A DNA stretch of 10,677 nt from an uncultured Clostridia bacterium (GTDB lineage Bacteria > Bacillota > Clostridia > Oscillospirales > Acutalibacteraceae): assembly GCA_946004305.1 (NCBI GenBank), contig CAMFZJ010000041.1:1-10677 (forward strand). Direction: 5' to 3'. Below are positions 1 through 6,993 of this stretch, one piece after another. The notes under the pieces were generated by a model. The model was not told the DNA's origin, searched no databases, and saw only the letters and a list, made by a program, of their open reading frames with translations. Made by a program: the position numbers and the translations under genes. How positions within the stretch are numbered: position 1 is the first letter of the stretch; the number at the start of each line of letters is the position of its first letter.

Positions 1-27
1 GGGCTCGGAGATGTGTATAAGAGACAG
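1..27 (+). other. Nextera/Tn5 sequencing adapter (read-2 side), not genomic
   Basis: Bases 9-27 read AGATGTGTATAAGAGACAG, the 19-bp Tn5 mosaic end, and bases 1-8 (GGGCTCGG) are the part of the Illumina Nextera read-2 (i7-side) adapter that precedes it. This is untrimmed library adapter. It supplies a spurious GTG start at 13 and the five apparent residues MYKRQ fused in frame to the first gene. Genomic sequence begins at about base 28. Confidence 0.98.
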
Positions 28-903
28 TATATAAGCTTTGAAATTATTGATGATGAATTTGTAACATATCTGAAAAAATTTAACATATCTAATCAATCAA
101 AAGAAACTGTCTTTACCTTTAAAACAGATATAGGCGAATGGATAATACATAGAGGATATTTCTACTACACAGATACCCTTGCTTATGTTGGTGATAATGA
201 TGAATGTACAGGAAGTGTGTATAGAGTTGCTCTTGACAAATCAGAAAAAGATGCTGAGATTCTTTTTGACTTCGATAAAACAGGAGTATCTTTATTGCAA
301 ACCTCCAATATGCAGGCATATGGAAACTATGTTTACTATGAGGCTATTACATCAAGAAAAGGTGTTAATATTGATGATTTAGTCGCCGATGATGACTTGC
401 TTGGAAAAGGATATTGTTACAATATACAGACCGGAGAGCAGACTTGTTTAAACGATGCTATTGGTAAGGGTACAATTCTATATTATGGTTTTTATAATAA
501 TAAAGTAATATACGGGGTTGTTGATAAAGAAGACTGCAATATTTATGCCTGTGATTTAAAAGGCAAAAACAGTGAGAAGCTTTTTGTCTATGATAAAAAA
601 CTAAGGCAATATACTAAATTTGCTGACGGCAAATACTTTTATTTTGAAAACACAAATCTTATTGCAGATGATGAAAATTACAAATCAACTTATTTAGTCT
701 ATAATTTCAAGGGTGAAAAAATAAACACCGTAAAGATGCCTTTTGATATGACTCCTCATATTCCTTTTGATAATAATTATATTATCCGTTCATCAGATCC
801 TTTTGGCGGAACAATAGATAATGATGAACTTTATATTATAGACAAATCTAAGATTAATTCCGAAAAGGAACTAAAAGCCAAGTCGATTTATAAGTTTAAT
901 TGA
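28..903 (+). CDS. 5'-truncated beta-propeller-like repeat protein of unknown function
   Basis: The reading frame is open from the adapter junction to the TGA at 901-903, giving 291 genomic residues. The true start and any signal peptide lie beyond the contig end; the only in-frame start upstream, GTG at 13, is adapter. The sequence is rich in Tyr, Phe, Asp and Lys and has about five spaced repeats of the form aromatic beta-strand, loop, then a second strand ending in a short polar turn. Examples are GYFYYTD followed by VYRVALD, NYVYYEA followed by GYCYNIQTG, NKVIYGV followed by NIYACDLKG, and GKYFYFE followed by YLVYNFKG. Such repeats resemble DUF5050-like or TolB-like beta-propellers, which in Firmicutes are often surface lipoproteins. 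No catalytic motif is visible. The stop lies 8 nt before the permease start, so co-transcription is likely. The propeller assignment is inferred from the repeat pattern; co-function with the transporter is a guess. Confidence 0.72.
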   Translation, partial: YISFEIIDDEFVTYLKKFNISNQSKETVFTFKTDIGEWIIHRGYFYYTDTLAYVGDNDECTGSVYRVALDKSEKDAEILFDFDKTGVSLLQTSNMQAYGNYVYYEAITSRKGVNIDDLVADDDLLGKGYCYNIQTGEQTCLNDAIGKGTILYYGFYNNKVIYGVVDKEDCNIYACDLKGKNSEKLFVYDKKLRQYTKFADGKYFYFENTNLIADDENYKSTYLVYNFKGEKINTVKMPFDMTPHIPFDNNYIIRSSDPFGGTIDNDELYIIDKSKINSEKELKAKSIYKFN

Positions 904-905
904 GG
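902..905 (+). promoter_or_regulatory. Ribosome binding site that decides the start of the large permease
   Basis: GAGG at 902-905 sits 6 nt before ATG 912, ideal spacing. A TTG at 900-902 is in the same frame and overlaps the upstream TGA, but has no Shine-Dalgarno sequence ahead of it, so ATG 912 is the preferred start. The site overlaps the stop codon of the upstream gene, consistent with translational coupling. Confidence 0.7.
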
Positions 906-911
906 TTAAAA

Positions 912-3290
912 ATGAAGCTTACCCTTTATGAAATAAAAAAGGTAATATCCCAAAAAGTTTTTATCACTATTTTAGTCCTTTCCTTGCTTATGAATGGCTT
1001 TATCCTTTCTTATACTCAGCTAAACAAAAGTGATAATTATAAGCTTTCACACACTAAAAGCTACAGCGAAGCTCTGTCGGAATACAGCAGTTTATCCACA
1101 GACAAAGCTACTCAAAAGATAAAGGATAAGTTACTTGCCTATGAAATACTTTCCGATTTTCAGGTTCTTGCCACAACAGATGACAAGAGAATGGCAAAGG
1201 ACTCAGAAAAAGCTCTGAAAGAATACAAGAAAAACAATCCTCAGGCATACGCTGAAGCAGAGAAAATGAGCAAATCCGGGGAGGATTTCTCTAATGAAAA
1301 GCAGATGCTAGAGGATATTTCAGACCAGTTGGAATACATACAATTCTACCCGGATTTTATCAATGAAATGGACGAAAGGGCAGAAAGGCAATCAAAGGCT
1401 AAGCTGTTCAATGATGAGAACTCTTTCTCCTATAAAAATCTTTTTAAAACTGCCGATGATTATAGGGCTTTACAGGGAACAAAATTAGAAATAGGAAAAA
1501 TCACAAATGTATTAACGGTAGGCGAATATAAGATATCAGATTATTTAGTGGTTGCGATTATCTTTTTGATGTGCATTTATCTATTTAGCTTTGAAAGGGA
1601 CAAGGGCTTGTATAATCTTGTCCGTTCAACGAGAAAGGGACGTTTGGCAACTATTTTATCTAAACTGGTTTCTCTTGGAATATTAACCTTTTTAGTATCA
1701 GTAGTTTTTACGTTATCAAATTTTGCAGTGTCTGCCTGTTTGTATGGTTTTGACACTATGAATGTAAATATACAGTCTTTTGCTGAGTTTAGGAACTGTA
1801 CTTTACCTTTTACAGTAGGCGAATATTACTTAGTTTTTATTTTATCAAAAGCTTCTTCAATGCTTGCTTTCAGCGGAATTTTTGCTTTATTCTTTGGTAT
1901 TTTTACAAATGCTGTTTTGAAATATATTGCTTGCGGGGGAATAGTTGGCGGAGAACTTGCACTTTACTTTTTTATTTCCGCTGATTCTCCTTTGAGTTTT
2001 CTGAAATATATTAATCTGTTTTATTTTTCAGATACCTTTAGTCTGTTGTCAACATATTTGAATTTAAATGTATTTAGTTTTGCAGTCAATATTCTTACAG
2101 TTGCATTTGTTACTATAATATTTATTTTGGTAGTATCATCATCTATTGTTGCTGTGATTTTTGTAAAGTGCAATCAACAGTTAAGAAAGAACAAGGCTGA
2201 TCTAATCATAGAGAGTTTCAAAAAGAAATTTTGTAAAATTAATGGAAGTACAAGGCTTATCAGCGGAGAATCATTCAAATTTTTTCTACAAAATAAATAT
2301 GCTGTTTTCTTTCTTATGCTAATTGTATTTTCGGTGTTCAATTGTTTTGGTCAAGAGGAATATACATACAGTTCAAAGTCTGACTATATTTACAAAATAC
2401 ATATGGAATATCTGGAAGGTGAAGTTACAACCGATAAGCTTAACTACATCAAAGAGAAAGAAAACTATATTAAAAAATTGGAATCTAAGTTAAATAATTC
2501 GGAGTTTTCTGATGGGATGATGGGTGTAATCACAAATACTATTGAAAATGAATCAAATGCGTTATATAAAATAAAAGAACAGTATAATCGAATAAAAATG
2601 TTAAAACAACAAGGTATAGAAGCTTGTTTTGTTGATGAAAATGTTTATGGAGTGTTTGTTTCTGATCCCCGGAGGGAATGGATGAGTTTTGCCTTTTTGT
2701 CATTGATATTAATTGTTTCTATCCCGTCAATTAATACCTGTGAATATAAGAATAATGTTATATGTCTTATCAGATCAAACAAAAACGGAAAACTAAAGCT
2801 GTGGCTAACAAAGGTGATGATTGGGTTATTTAGTACGATTTTGAGCTTTATTTGTGCTTACATACCGTACATAATAAGATTTATAAATACATATAGTTTG
2901 AAATGCCTTTCTTATCCACTAAATGTAATTGAAATGTTTGAAAGCGGAAAAACAATAAGCATTTTGGGAGCTCTTTATGTTGAGTTGATCTCTTATTTGT
3001 TTGTAGCAATTTTAGTCTTTTCACTGGTAACATTTATTGCAGTCGTTACTAAAAATAATTTAATATCAATGTTGCTATCTACTGTGGTTATATTCATCCC
3101 CACTGTTGTGTTAAATAGAAACGAGAATTTAAGAGCAGGTAACATTTTTGAAAGTAATTTTATTATGCCTATGGTTATAATTATTACAATTTGCCTGATT
3201 TTAGCTGTTTTGTTCATTACTCTTGCAGGAAAAAGGTTTACCGGAACCGGGTTTACTCAATTAAGGAGATCATATGAAACTGGAAATTAA
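912..3290 (+). CDS. Large ABC-2-type transporter permease with two fused halves (792 aa)
   Basis: Predicted membrane component of an ABC transporter, working with the ATPase encoded next to it. Hydrophobic segments fall in two similar sets. Half 1 has a helix at about 16-36, a charged, helix-rich extracytoplasmic region at about 37-209, then five helices from about 210 to 420. Half 2 has a helix at about 463-480, a shorter charged region at about 481-590 with coiled-coil-like Lys/Glu heptads, then five helices from about 592 to 772. The halves share a motif just after their second helix: LVRSTRKGRL near 236-245 and LIRSNKNGKL near 619-628. This suggests duplication and fusion of an ordinary six-helix ABC-2 subunit, making one chain a pseudodimer. 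Family knowledge: ABC-2 permeases mostly export peptides, lipids, polysaccharides or antibiotics; the substrate here cannot be read. The 3' end overlaps the ATPase start by 17 nt. Confidence 0.85.
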   Translation: MKLTLYEIKKVISQKVFITILVLSLLMNGFILSYTQLNKSDNYKLSHTKSYSEALSEYSSLSTDKATQKIKDKLLAYEILSDFQVLATTDDKRMAKDSEKALKEYKKNNPQAYAEAEKMSKSGEDFSNEKQMLEDISDQLEYIQFYPDFINEMDERAERQSKAKLFNDENSFSYKNLFKTADDYRALQGTKLEIGKITNVLTVGEYKISDYLVVAIIFLMCIYLFSFERDKGLYNLVRSTRKGRLATILSKLVSLGILTFLVSVVFTLSNFAVSACLYGFDTMNVNIQSFAEFRNCTLPFTVGEYYLVFILSKASSMLAFSGIFALFFGIFTNAVLKYIACGGIVGGELALYFFISADSPLSFLKYINLFYFSDTFSLLSTYLNLNVFSFAVNILTVAFVTIIFILVVSSSIVAVIFVKCNQQLRKNKADLIIESFKKKFCKINGSTRLISGESFKFFLQNKYAVFFLMLIVFSVFNCFGQEEYTYSSKSDYIYKIHMEYLEGEVTTDKLNYIKEKENYIKKLESKLNNSEFSDGMMGVITNTIENESNALYKIKEQYNRIKMLKQQGIEACFVDENVYGVFVSDPRREWMSFAFLSLILIVSIPSINTCEYKNNVICLIRSNKNGKLKLWLTKVMIGLFSTILSFICAYIPYIIRFINTYSLKCLSYPLNVIEMFESGKTISILGALYVELISYLFVAILVFSLVTFIAVVTKNNLISMLLSTVVIFIPTVVLNRNENLRAGNIFESNFIMPMVIIITICLILAVLFITLAGKRFTGTGFTQLRRSYETGN
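3263..3268 (+). promoter_or_regulatory. Ribosome binding site of the BcrA-like ATPase
   Basis: AAGGAG lies 5 nt ahead of ATG 3274, inside the last codons of the permease gene. It supports the overlapping start of the ATPase and coupled translation of the two subunits. Confidence 0.85.
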
Positions 3291-4149
3291 AAATATAAAT
3301 AAAAGCTATAAAAAGGGAACAGTAAAGGCACTTGATGATTTTACTGTTACACTAACGCCGGGAGTTTATGGTCTTTTAGGCCCCAACGGTGCCGGTAAAA
3401 GTACACTTATGAATATAATCACCGACAACCTTAATGCAGATAGCGGCGAGGTGCTTTATGACGGTGAAAATATCAAAAAGCTTGGCAAGAATTATCGTTC
3501 TATACTTGGATATATGCCACAACAACAGGGACTGTATGATGATTTTACCCTGAATAGATTTTTATGGTATATGTCAGCACTAAAAGGACTAAAGAAGAAA
3601 GACGCAAAAGAGAAAATCACATCGCTTCTTAAAACCGTAAACCTTACAGAGTCGGCTCATAAAAAGCTTGGCGGTTTTTCAGGCGGTATGAAACAACGCG
3701 CCTTAATTGCACAAGCACTTCTTAACGACCCTGAAATTCTTATCCTTGACGAACCAACAGCAGGACTTGACCCAAAAGAAAGAATACGTATAAGAAACTT
3801 TATAAGTGAGATTGCAGAGGATAAAATAGTCCTAATATCCACCCATGTTGTGTCCGACATTGAGTTTATAGCAAAGGAAATTATCCTGCTGAAAGAGGGC
3901 AAACTCATATCTCACAACACCTGCAACAGCCTTACAAAGGAAATAGAAAACAAGGTGTTTGAGGTGGAAATTGATAAAGAAAACCTTAAATATTTTCAGG
4001 ATAATTACCGTGTTTCTAACCTTTCCCACAGCGAAGATAAGATAATTGTTCGCATAGTTACGGATACATCGCCAAAGGATTATAAAATACAAAAAGTAAA
4101 ACCAACTCTTGAGGATTTGTATCTCTATGTGTTTGAGGGAGGAAAATAA
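3274..4149 (+). CDS. ABC transporter ATP-binding protein, BcrA/CcmA-like (291 aa)
   Basis: Cytoplasmic ATPase that should power the adjacent ABC-2 permease. All nucleotide-binding motifs are present: Walker A GPNGAGKST at 36-44, Q-loop glutamines at 83-85, signature FSGGM at 135-139 followed by KQR, Walker B ILILDEP at 155-161 with catalytic Glu160, D-loop GLDP at 164-167 and switch His191 (STH). The signature has Phe in place of the usual first Leu, a mild variation seen in this class. A C-terminal extension from about 212 to 291 is charged and ends in PTLEDLYLYVFEGG, resembling the tail typical of ABC-2-linked ATPases (the Leu-Glu-Asp region). Length is normal for the drug/antibiotic exporter subfamily. 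It overlaps the permease by 17 nt and has its own strong ribosome binding site. A single ATPase gene next to a double-length permease implies an ATPase homodimer bound to the pseudodimeric permease. General family is near certain; substrate unknown. Confidence 0.95.
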   Translation: MKLEIKNINKSYKKGTVKALDDFTVTLTPGVYGLLGPNGAGKSTLMNIITDNLNADSGEVLYDGENIKKLGKNYRSILGYMPQQQGLYDDFTLNRFLWYMSALKGLKKKDAKEKITSLLKTVNLTESAHKKLGGFSGGMKQRALIAQALLNDPEILILDEPTAGLDPKERIRIRNFISEIAEDKIVLISTHVVSDIEFIAKEIILLKEGKLISHNTCNSLTKEIENKVFEVEIDKENLKYFQDNYRVSNLSHSEDKIIVRIVTDTSPKDYKIQKVKPTLEDLYLYVFEGGK

Positions 4150-4166
4150 AGTCTTAGTATTTGAAT

Positions 4167-4199
4167 TTACCCAATATTACCTTTTGTAGTATTGGGTAA
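4167..4199 (+). terminator. Intergenic hairpin between the two transporter modules; weak terminator or processing site
   Basis: TTACCCAATATTA at 4167-4179 can pair with TAGTATTGGGTAA at 4187-4199, a 13-bp stem with one G-T pair and a 7-nt loop. It starts 17 nt after the ATPase stop and ends 22 nt before the next start codon. The bases after it (TAAATATATTTGG) do not form a proper T-tract on the plus strand, so it is a poor classical Rho-independent terminator. It could cause partial termination, protect the 3' end of the upstream mRNA, or adjust expression of the second module. I see no convincing -35/-10 pair in the 72-nt gap. Confidence 0.5.
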
Positions 4200-4218
4200 T
4201 AAATATATTTGGTGAATT

Positions 4219-4253
4219 ATTATGAAATATCAGAACTTAAAATTTTTATCAAA
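4219..4253 (+). repeat. Direct repeat copy 1: start region of first tandem FtsX permease
   Basis: These 35 bases (3 nt of leader, the ATG and about ten codons) are identical to 5603-5637 at the start of the next gene. They mark the two permeases as products of a tandem duplication. The Shine-Dalgarno regions just upstream differ (GGTGA at 4211-4215 here). Confidence 0.95.
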
Positions 4254-5592
4254 AGCGTATATTAAAGGAAATAAAAACAGCAAAACAATTAGAATCGTAA
4301 CTTGTTTATTAATTGTGGCGATTACTGTAATATCAAGCTTTGCAATTGTGACAGTAAACGCTATGAATGAGAGCAAAGAAGATTACAAATCAAGAGCACT
4401 TTTTCTTTCACCATGGATTAAGCCGCTTACAGATGACGTTATCGAAAAAATGTTATCAATAGAGCACATTGAACATATTGATGATTGCACAGCTATATAT
4501 GGTATAAATTCCTATGACATAGTTGACACGAATGACAAGGATTTTAAATCCGGATTTGCAAATCATAAAGTCACTTCCGTGGATATCAATGGGCTGTATG
4601 AACACGAAAACAAGAGGGTAATTGCAGGGAAAAGCCTTGATGCTACACCGGTGTACAGTTGTATTATTCCAAGCATATTTTATCCCTTTGAGGATAATGA
4701 CGGCAACATTAACTATAACAATCTTGATTATATAGACGGTACAAAGCTCATAGGTAAGATCATTACGGTTAAAGGTTCTGACGGTAATATATGTGTTCCT
4801 TATAATATAGTTGATGAAAATAACCAATGTTTAGGTGTTGAGACATATTTGTCGTCCCCTGAAATTAAACTTAATATTGTTGGAACATATTATTGCTCCC
4901 GTGCCAACTCAGGCTCGTTTCGAAATATATTTGTTTCAAGAGATACAATCCTTGCTATAACTAAAGATGCTTTTAAAAAATCGGGAGTAGATATTAATGA
5001 CAATGATAACGACAATCATATAGCAAAATGGTGGAATACTCCCTCGTTACACAGCTATATAGTGGTTGCAGACGATTATGACAACATTTCCGCAGTGTTT
5101 AATGAAGTGACGGATATAGGATATGATATAGCAAATTCCCCCGAATGGTTGATGAGTGACAACACAATATTACTTGCCAATTTGTTCGGTAAGATTGGTG
5201 TTTTTTTTATAATTGCAATTTTTATTATTGCTGTAATTATAATGATACAGTCATCGGTTACAGAAATAAAGAGAAGAAGAGGATTTATCGGTCTTTTAAA
5301 AGCTATGGGATATAAAAATAAACAGATTCTTGCCTGCTTGAGTCTTGAACAATTTTATATAGTCTTAACTTCATTTGTGATCGGAAATGTAATCTCGACT
5401 GCTATTGTAGCAACTACAAATTATATATTTATGCACGGCTCATACGCACAGATGGTTTATGTAATTGATTGGAAGATATTTTTTGTATTTATGGCTGTTG
5501 CTTTGGCAATAACAGTCTTGATACCAATTATTTGTCTGGTAGTAATGCTGCATACGCTTAATAAAATTCAGCCTAGAGAGGCAATGAACTGA
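4222..5592 (+). CDS. FtsX/MacB-type ABC transporter permease, tandem copy 1 (456 aa)
   Basis: Membrane permease with classic four-helix FtsX/MacB topology: a helix at about 24-46, a large extracytoplasmic domain at about 47-320, then helices at about 325-344, 372-402 and 418-444. The cytoplasmic loop after helix 2 carries the family motif RRRGFIGLLKAMGYKNKQI near 351-369, where FtsX-family permeases contact their ATPase, and the protein ends with the usual PREAM. The extracytoplasmic domain has GTYYCS near 221-226 and a distinctive WWNTPSLH at 270-277. Cys147 and Cys225 are conserved in the next gene and could form a disulfide. MacB/FtsX systems usually act as mechanotransmitters or as exporters/extractors rather than channels. 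The start is ATG 4222, 6 nt after GGTGA. It is followed after 13 nt by a paralog, then by a LolD-type ATPase that probably serves both. Substrate unknown. Confidence 0.9.
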   Translation: MKYQNLKFLSKAYIKGNKNSKTIRIVTCLLIVAITVISSFAIVTVNAMNESKEDYKSRALFLSPWIKPLTDDVIEKMLSIEHIEHIDDCTAIYGINSYDIVDTNDKDFKSGFANHKVTSVDINGLYEHENKRVIAGKSLDATPVYSCIIPSIFYPFEDNDGNINYNNLDYIDGTKLIGKIITVKGSDGNICVPYNIVDENNQCLGVETYLSSPEIKLNIVGTYYCSRANSGSFRNIFVSRDTILAITKDAFKKSGVDINDNDNDNHIAKWWNTPSLHSYIVVADDYDNISAVFNEVTDIGYDIANSPEWLMSDNTILLANLFGKIGVFFIIAIFIIAVIIMIQSSVTEIKRRRGFIGLLKAMGYKNKQILACLSLEQFYIVLTSFVIGNVISTAIVATTNYIFMHGSYAQMVYVIDWKIFFVFMAVALAITVLIPIICLVVMLHTLNKIQPREAMN

Positions 5593-5602
5593 AGGATGTA
5601 TC

Positions 5603-5637
5603 ATTATGAAATATCAGAACTTAAAATTTTTATCAAA
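5603..5637 (+). repeat. Direct repeat copy 2: start region of second tandem FtsX permease
   Basis: These 35 bases are identical to 4219-4253 and cover the ATG at 5606 and about ten codons. The flanking bases differ on each side (C instead of T before, G instead of A after). Confidence 0.95.
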
Positions 5638-6982
5638 GGCAAATATAAAAGGTAATAAAAACAGCGGTGCAATAGTTATTTTGACATGCTTGCTTGTTAT
5701 AGCAATTACAATCATATCCTGTTTTTCTATTGTAACCGTAAAAGCAGTAAATGAATACAAGGAAGATTATAAAGCAAGGGCATTGGAGCTTGATCCATGG
5801 CTTAAACCGATTACAGACAGTGCAATTAGTGCTATTTCAAATATTGATCATGTTCAGTCAGTTGATGACGTTACAGGTTTGAGGAGTGTATGTGCCTTTG
5901 ATATATTAAACATAGAAGATGAAGAGGGGGATTTTAATGAGTTTGATGAACAGTTCAAAAGTCAGAATTGTTTTGTATATGCCTGTGGACTTGTTGGAAA
6001 TGAGAAGAAAAAAGTAATATCAGGTGACAATCTTGATGATTCCCCTGTGTTCAGTTGTATAGTACCAAGTCTTTTTTACCCCTTTGATGACGAGGATAAT
6101 ATTAATTATGAAAATCTTAATTATATAGATGGTACCCGTCTTATTGGAAAAACTATAACTATAAAGGGCTATAACGATAATATGGAGTTTCCGTATAATT
6201 ATAGTAATGCAGATGGCAATGGTAACAGTGATGCAATTTTGCCATCTCCTGAGTTTAAATTGAAAGTTGTAGGAACATATTATTGTTCTCCGACAGCATC
6301 CGGATATTTTGCAGATATATATGTTTCAAGAGAAACAGATTTACTAATGACGAAAATGACAATGGAAGGAGCAGGAATTAATCTTACCTCCAATGATAGC
6401 GATATCGCCAAATGGTGGAATACACCTTCCCTGCATACCTATTTTGTAGTAGTTGATGACTACAACAACTTATCTGAGGTTTTCAATGAAATTAGAAATA
6501 TGGGATATGATATAGCAAATTCACCCTCACAACTTATAAAGGACAGCATAGTTTTGATGGCTAATCTGTTTAGCACAGTCGGGGTATTTTTAATATTAGC
6601 AATAGGAATTTTAACTATAGTAATATTGGTGCAATCATCAATATCGTCAATAAAACAACGCAAAGGCTCTATAGGTTTAATGAAAGCTATCGGTTACAAA
6701 AACAGGCAGATTTTTGCTTGCTTGTGTTATGAGCAGTTATATTTAACAATAAAGGCTTTTTTAATAGGCGGTACGCTGTCCGCATTATTCGTAACCGTAA
6801 CAAATTACATATTTAGTCATAAATCATATCAGGATATGCTTTATATAATAGATTGGAATTTGTTCTTGACTTACCTTGGCATTTCTCTTGCAACAGCAAT
6901 TATCGTTCCTTTGCTGTGCCAGATTATTTCTCTTAAAATACTGATTAATGTTCAACCAAGGGAAGCTATGAGTACAAATTAA
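5606..6982 (+). CDS. FtsX/MacB-type ABC transporter permease, tandem copy 2 (458 aa)
   Basis: Paralog of the preceding gene with the same topology: a helix at about 23-46, an extracytoplasmic domain to about 320, then helices near 325-344, 372-400 and 418-445, ending in QPREAMSTN. By my count 38 of the first 50 residues are identical. Conserved blocks include SLFYPF, YIDGTRLIGK, GTYYCS and WWNTPSLH, the last at the same residues 270-277 as in copy 1. The loop motif is KQRKGSIGLMKAIGYKNRQI near 350-369. The most divergent part is about 95-135, where copy 2 is acidic (EDEEGDFNEFDE) and has extra cysteines at 96, 122 and 127. Cys151 and Cys227 match Cys147 and Cys225 of copy 1. The start is ATG 5606 with AAGGA at 5592-5596, overlapping the stop of copy 1. 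The two copies may form a heterodimer around the shared ATPase; that is inference. Confidence 0.9.
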   Translation: MKYQNLKFLSKANIKGNKNSGAIVILTCLLVIAITIISCFSIVTVKAVNEYKEDYKARALELDPWLKPITDSAISAISNIDHVQSVDDVTGLRSVCAFDILNIEDEEGDFNEFDEQFKSQNCFVYACGLVGNEKKKVISGDNLDDSPVFSCIVPSLFYPFDDEDNINYENLNYIDGTRLIGKTITIKGYNDNMEFPYNYSNADGNGNSDAILPSPEFKLKVVGTYYCSPTASGYFADIYVSRETDLLMTKMTMEGAGINLTSNDSDIAKWWNTPSLHTYFVVVDDYNNLSEVFNEIRNMGYDIANSPSQLIKDSIVLMANLFSTVGVFLILAIGILTIVILVQSSISSIKQRKGSIGLMKAIGYKNRQIFACLCYEQLYLTIKAFLIGGTLSALFVTVTNYIFSHKSYQDMLYIIDWNLFLTYLGISLATAIIVPLLCQIISLKILINVQPREAMSTN

Positions 6983-6987
6983 GGAGG
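6981..6987 (+). promoter_or_regulatory. Strong ribosome binding site of the LolD/MacB-type ATPase
   Basis: AAGGAGG lies 6 nt before ATG 6994 and overlaps the TAA stop of the upstream permease. It is the closest match to the consensus in the window, suggesting the ATPase is translated well relative to its permeases. Confidence 0.85.
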
Positions 6988-6993
6988 AAAATT

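Noticed and set aside
13..27. GTG start codon and five-residue N-terminus for the first gene
   Set aside because: These bases belong to the Nextera adapter, so the gene is truncated rather than complete.
900..912. TTG start at 900 for the large permease, overlapping the upstream stop
   Set aside because: No Shine-Dalgarno precedes it, whereas GAGG is correctly spaced for ATG 912.
4150..4221. Promoter for the second transporter module (TTGAAT at 4161 with TAGTAT at 4187)
   Set aside because: The spacing is 20 nt and the -10 match only 4 of 6, overlapping the hairpin; not enough to call.
4456..4827. Minus-strand open frame of 123 codons inside the first FtsX gene
   Set aside because: It lies wholly antisense to a clear permease gene, has no ribosome binding site or recognisable domain, and reflects the AT-rich composition.
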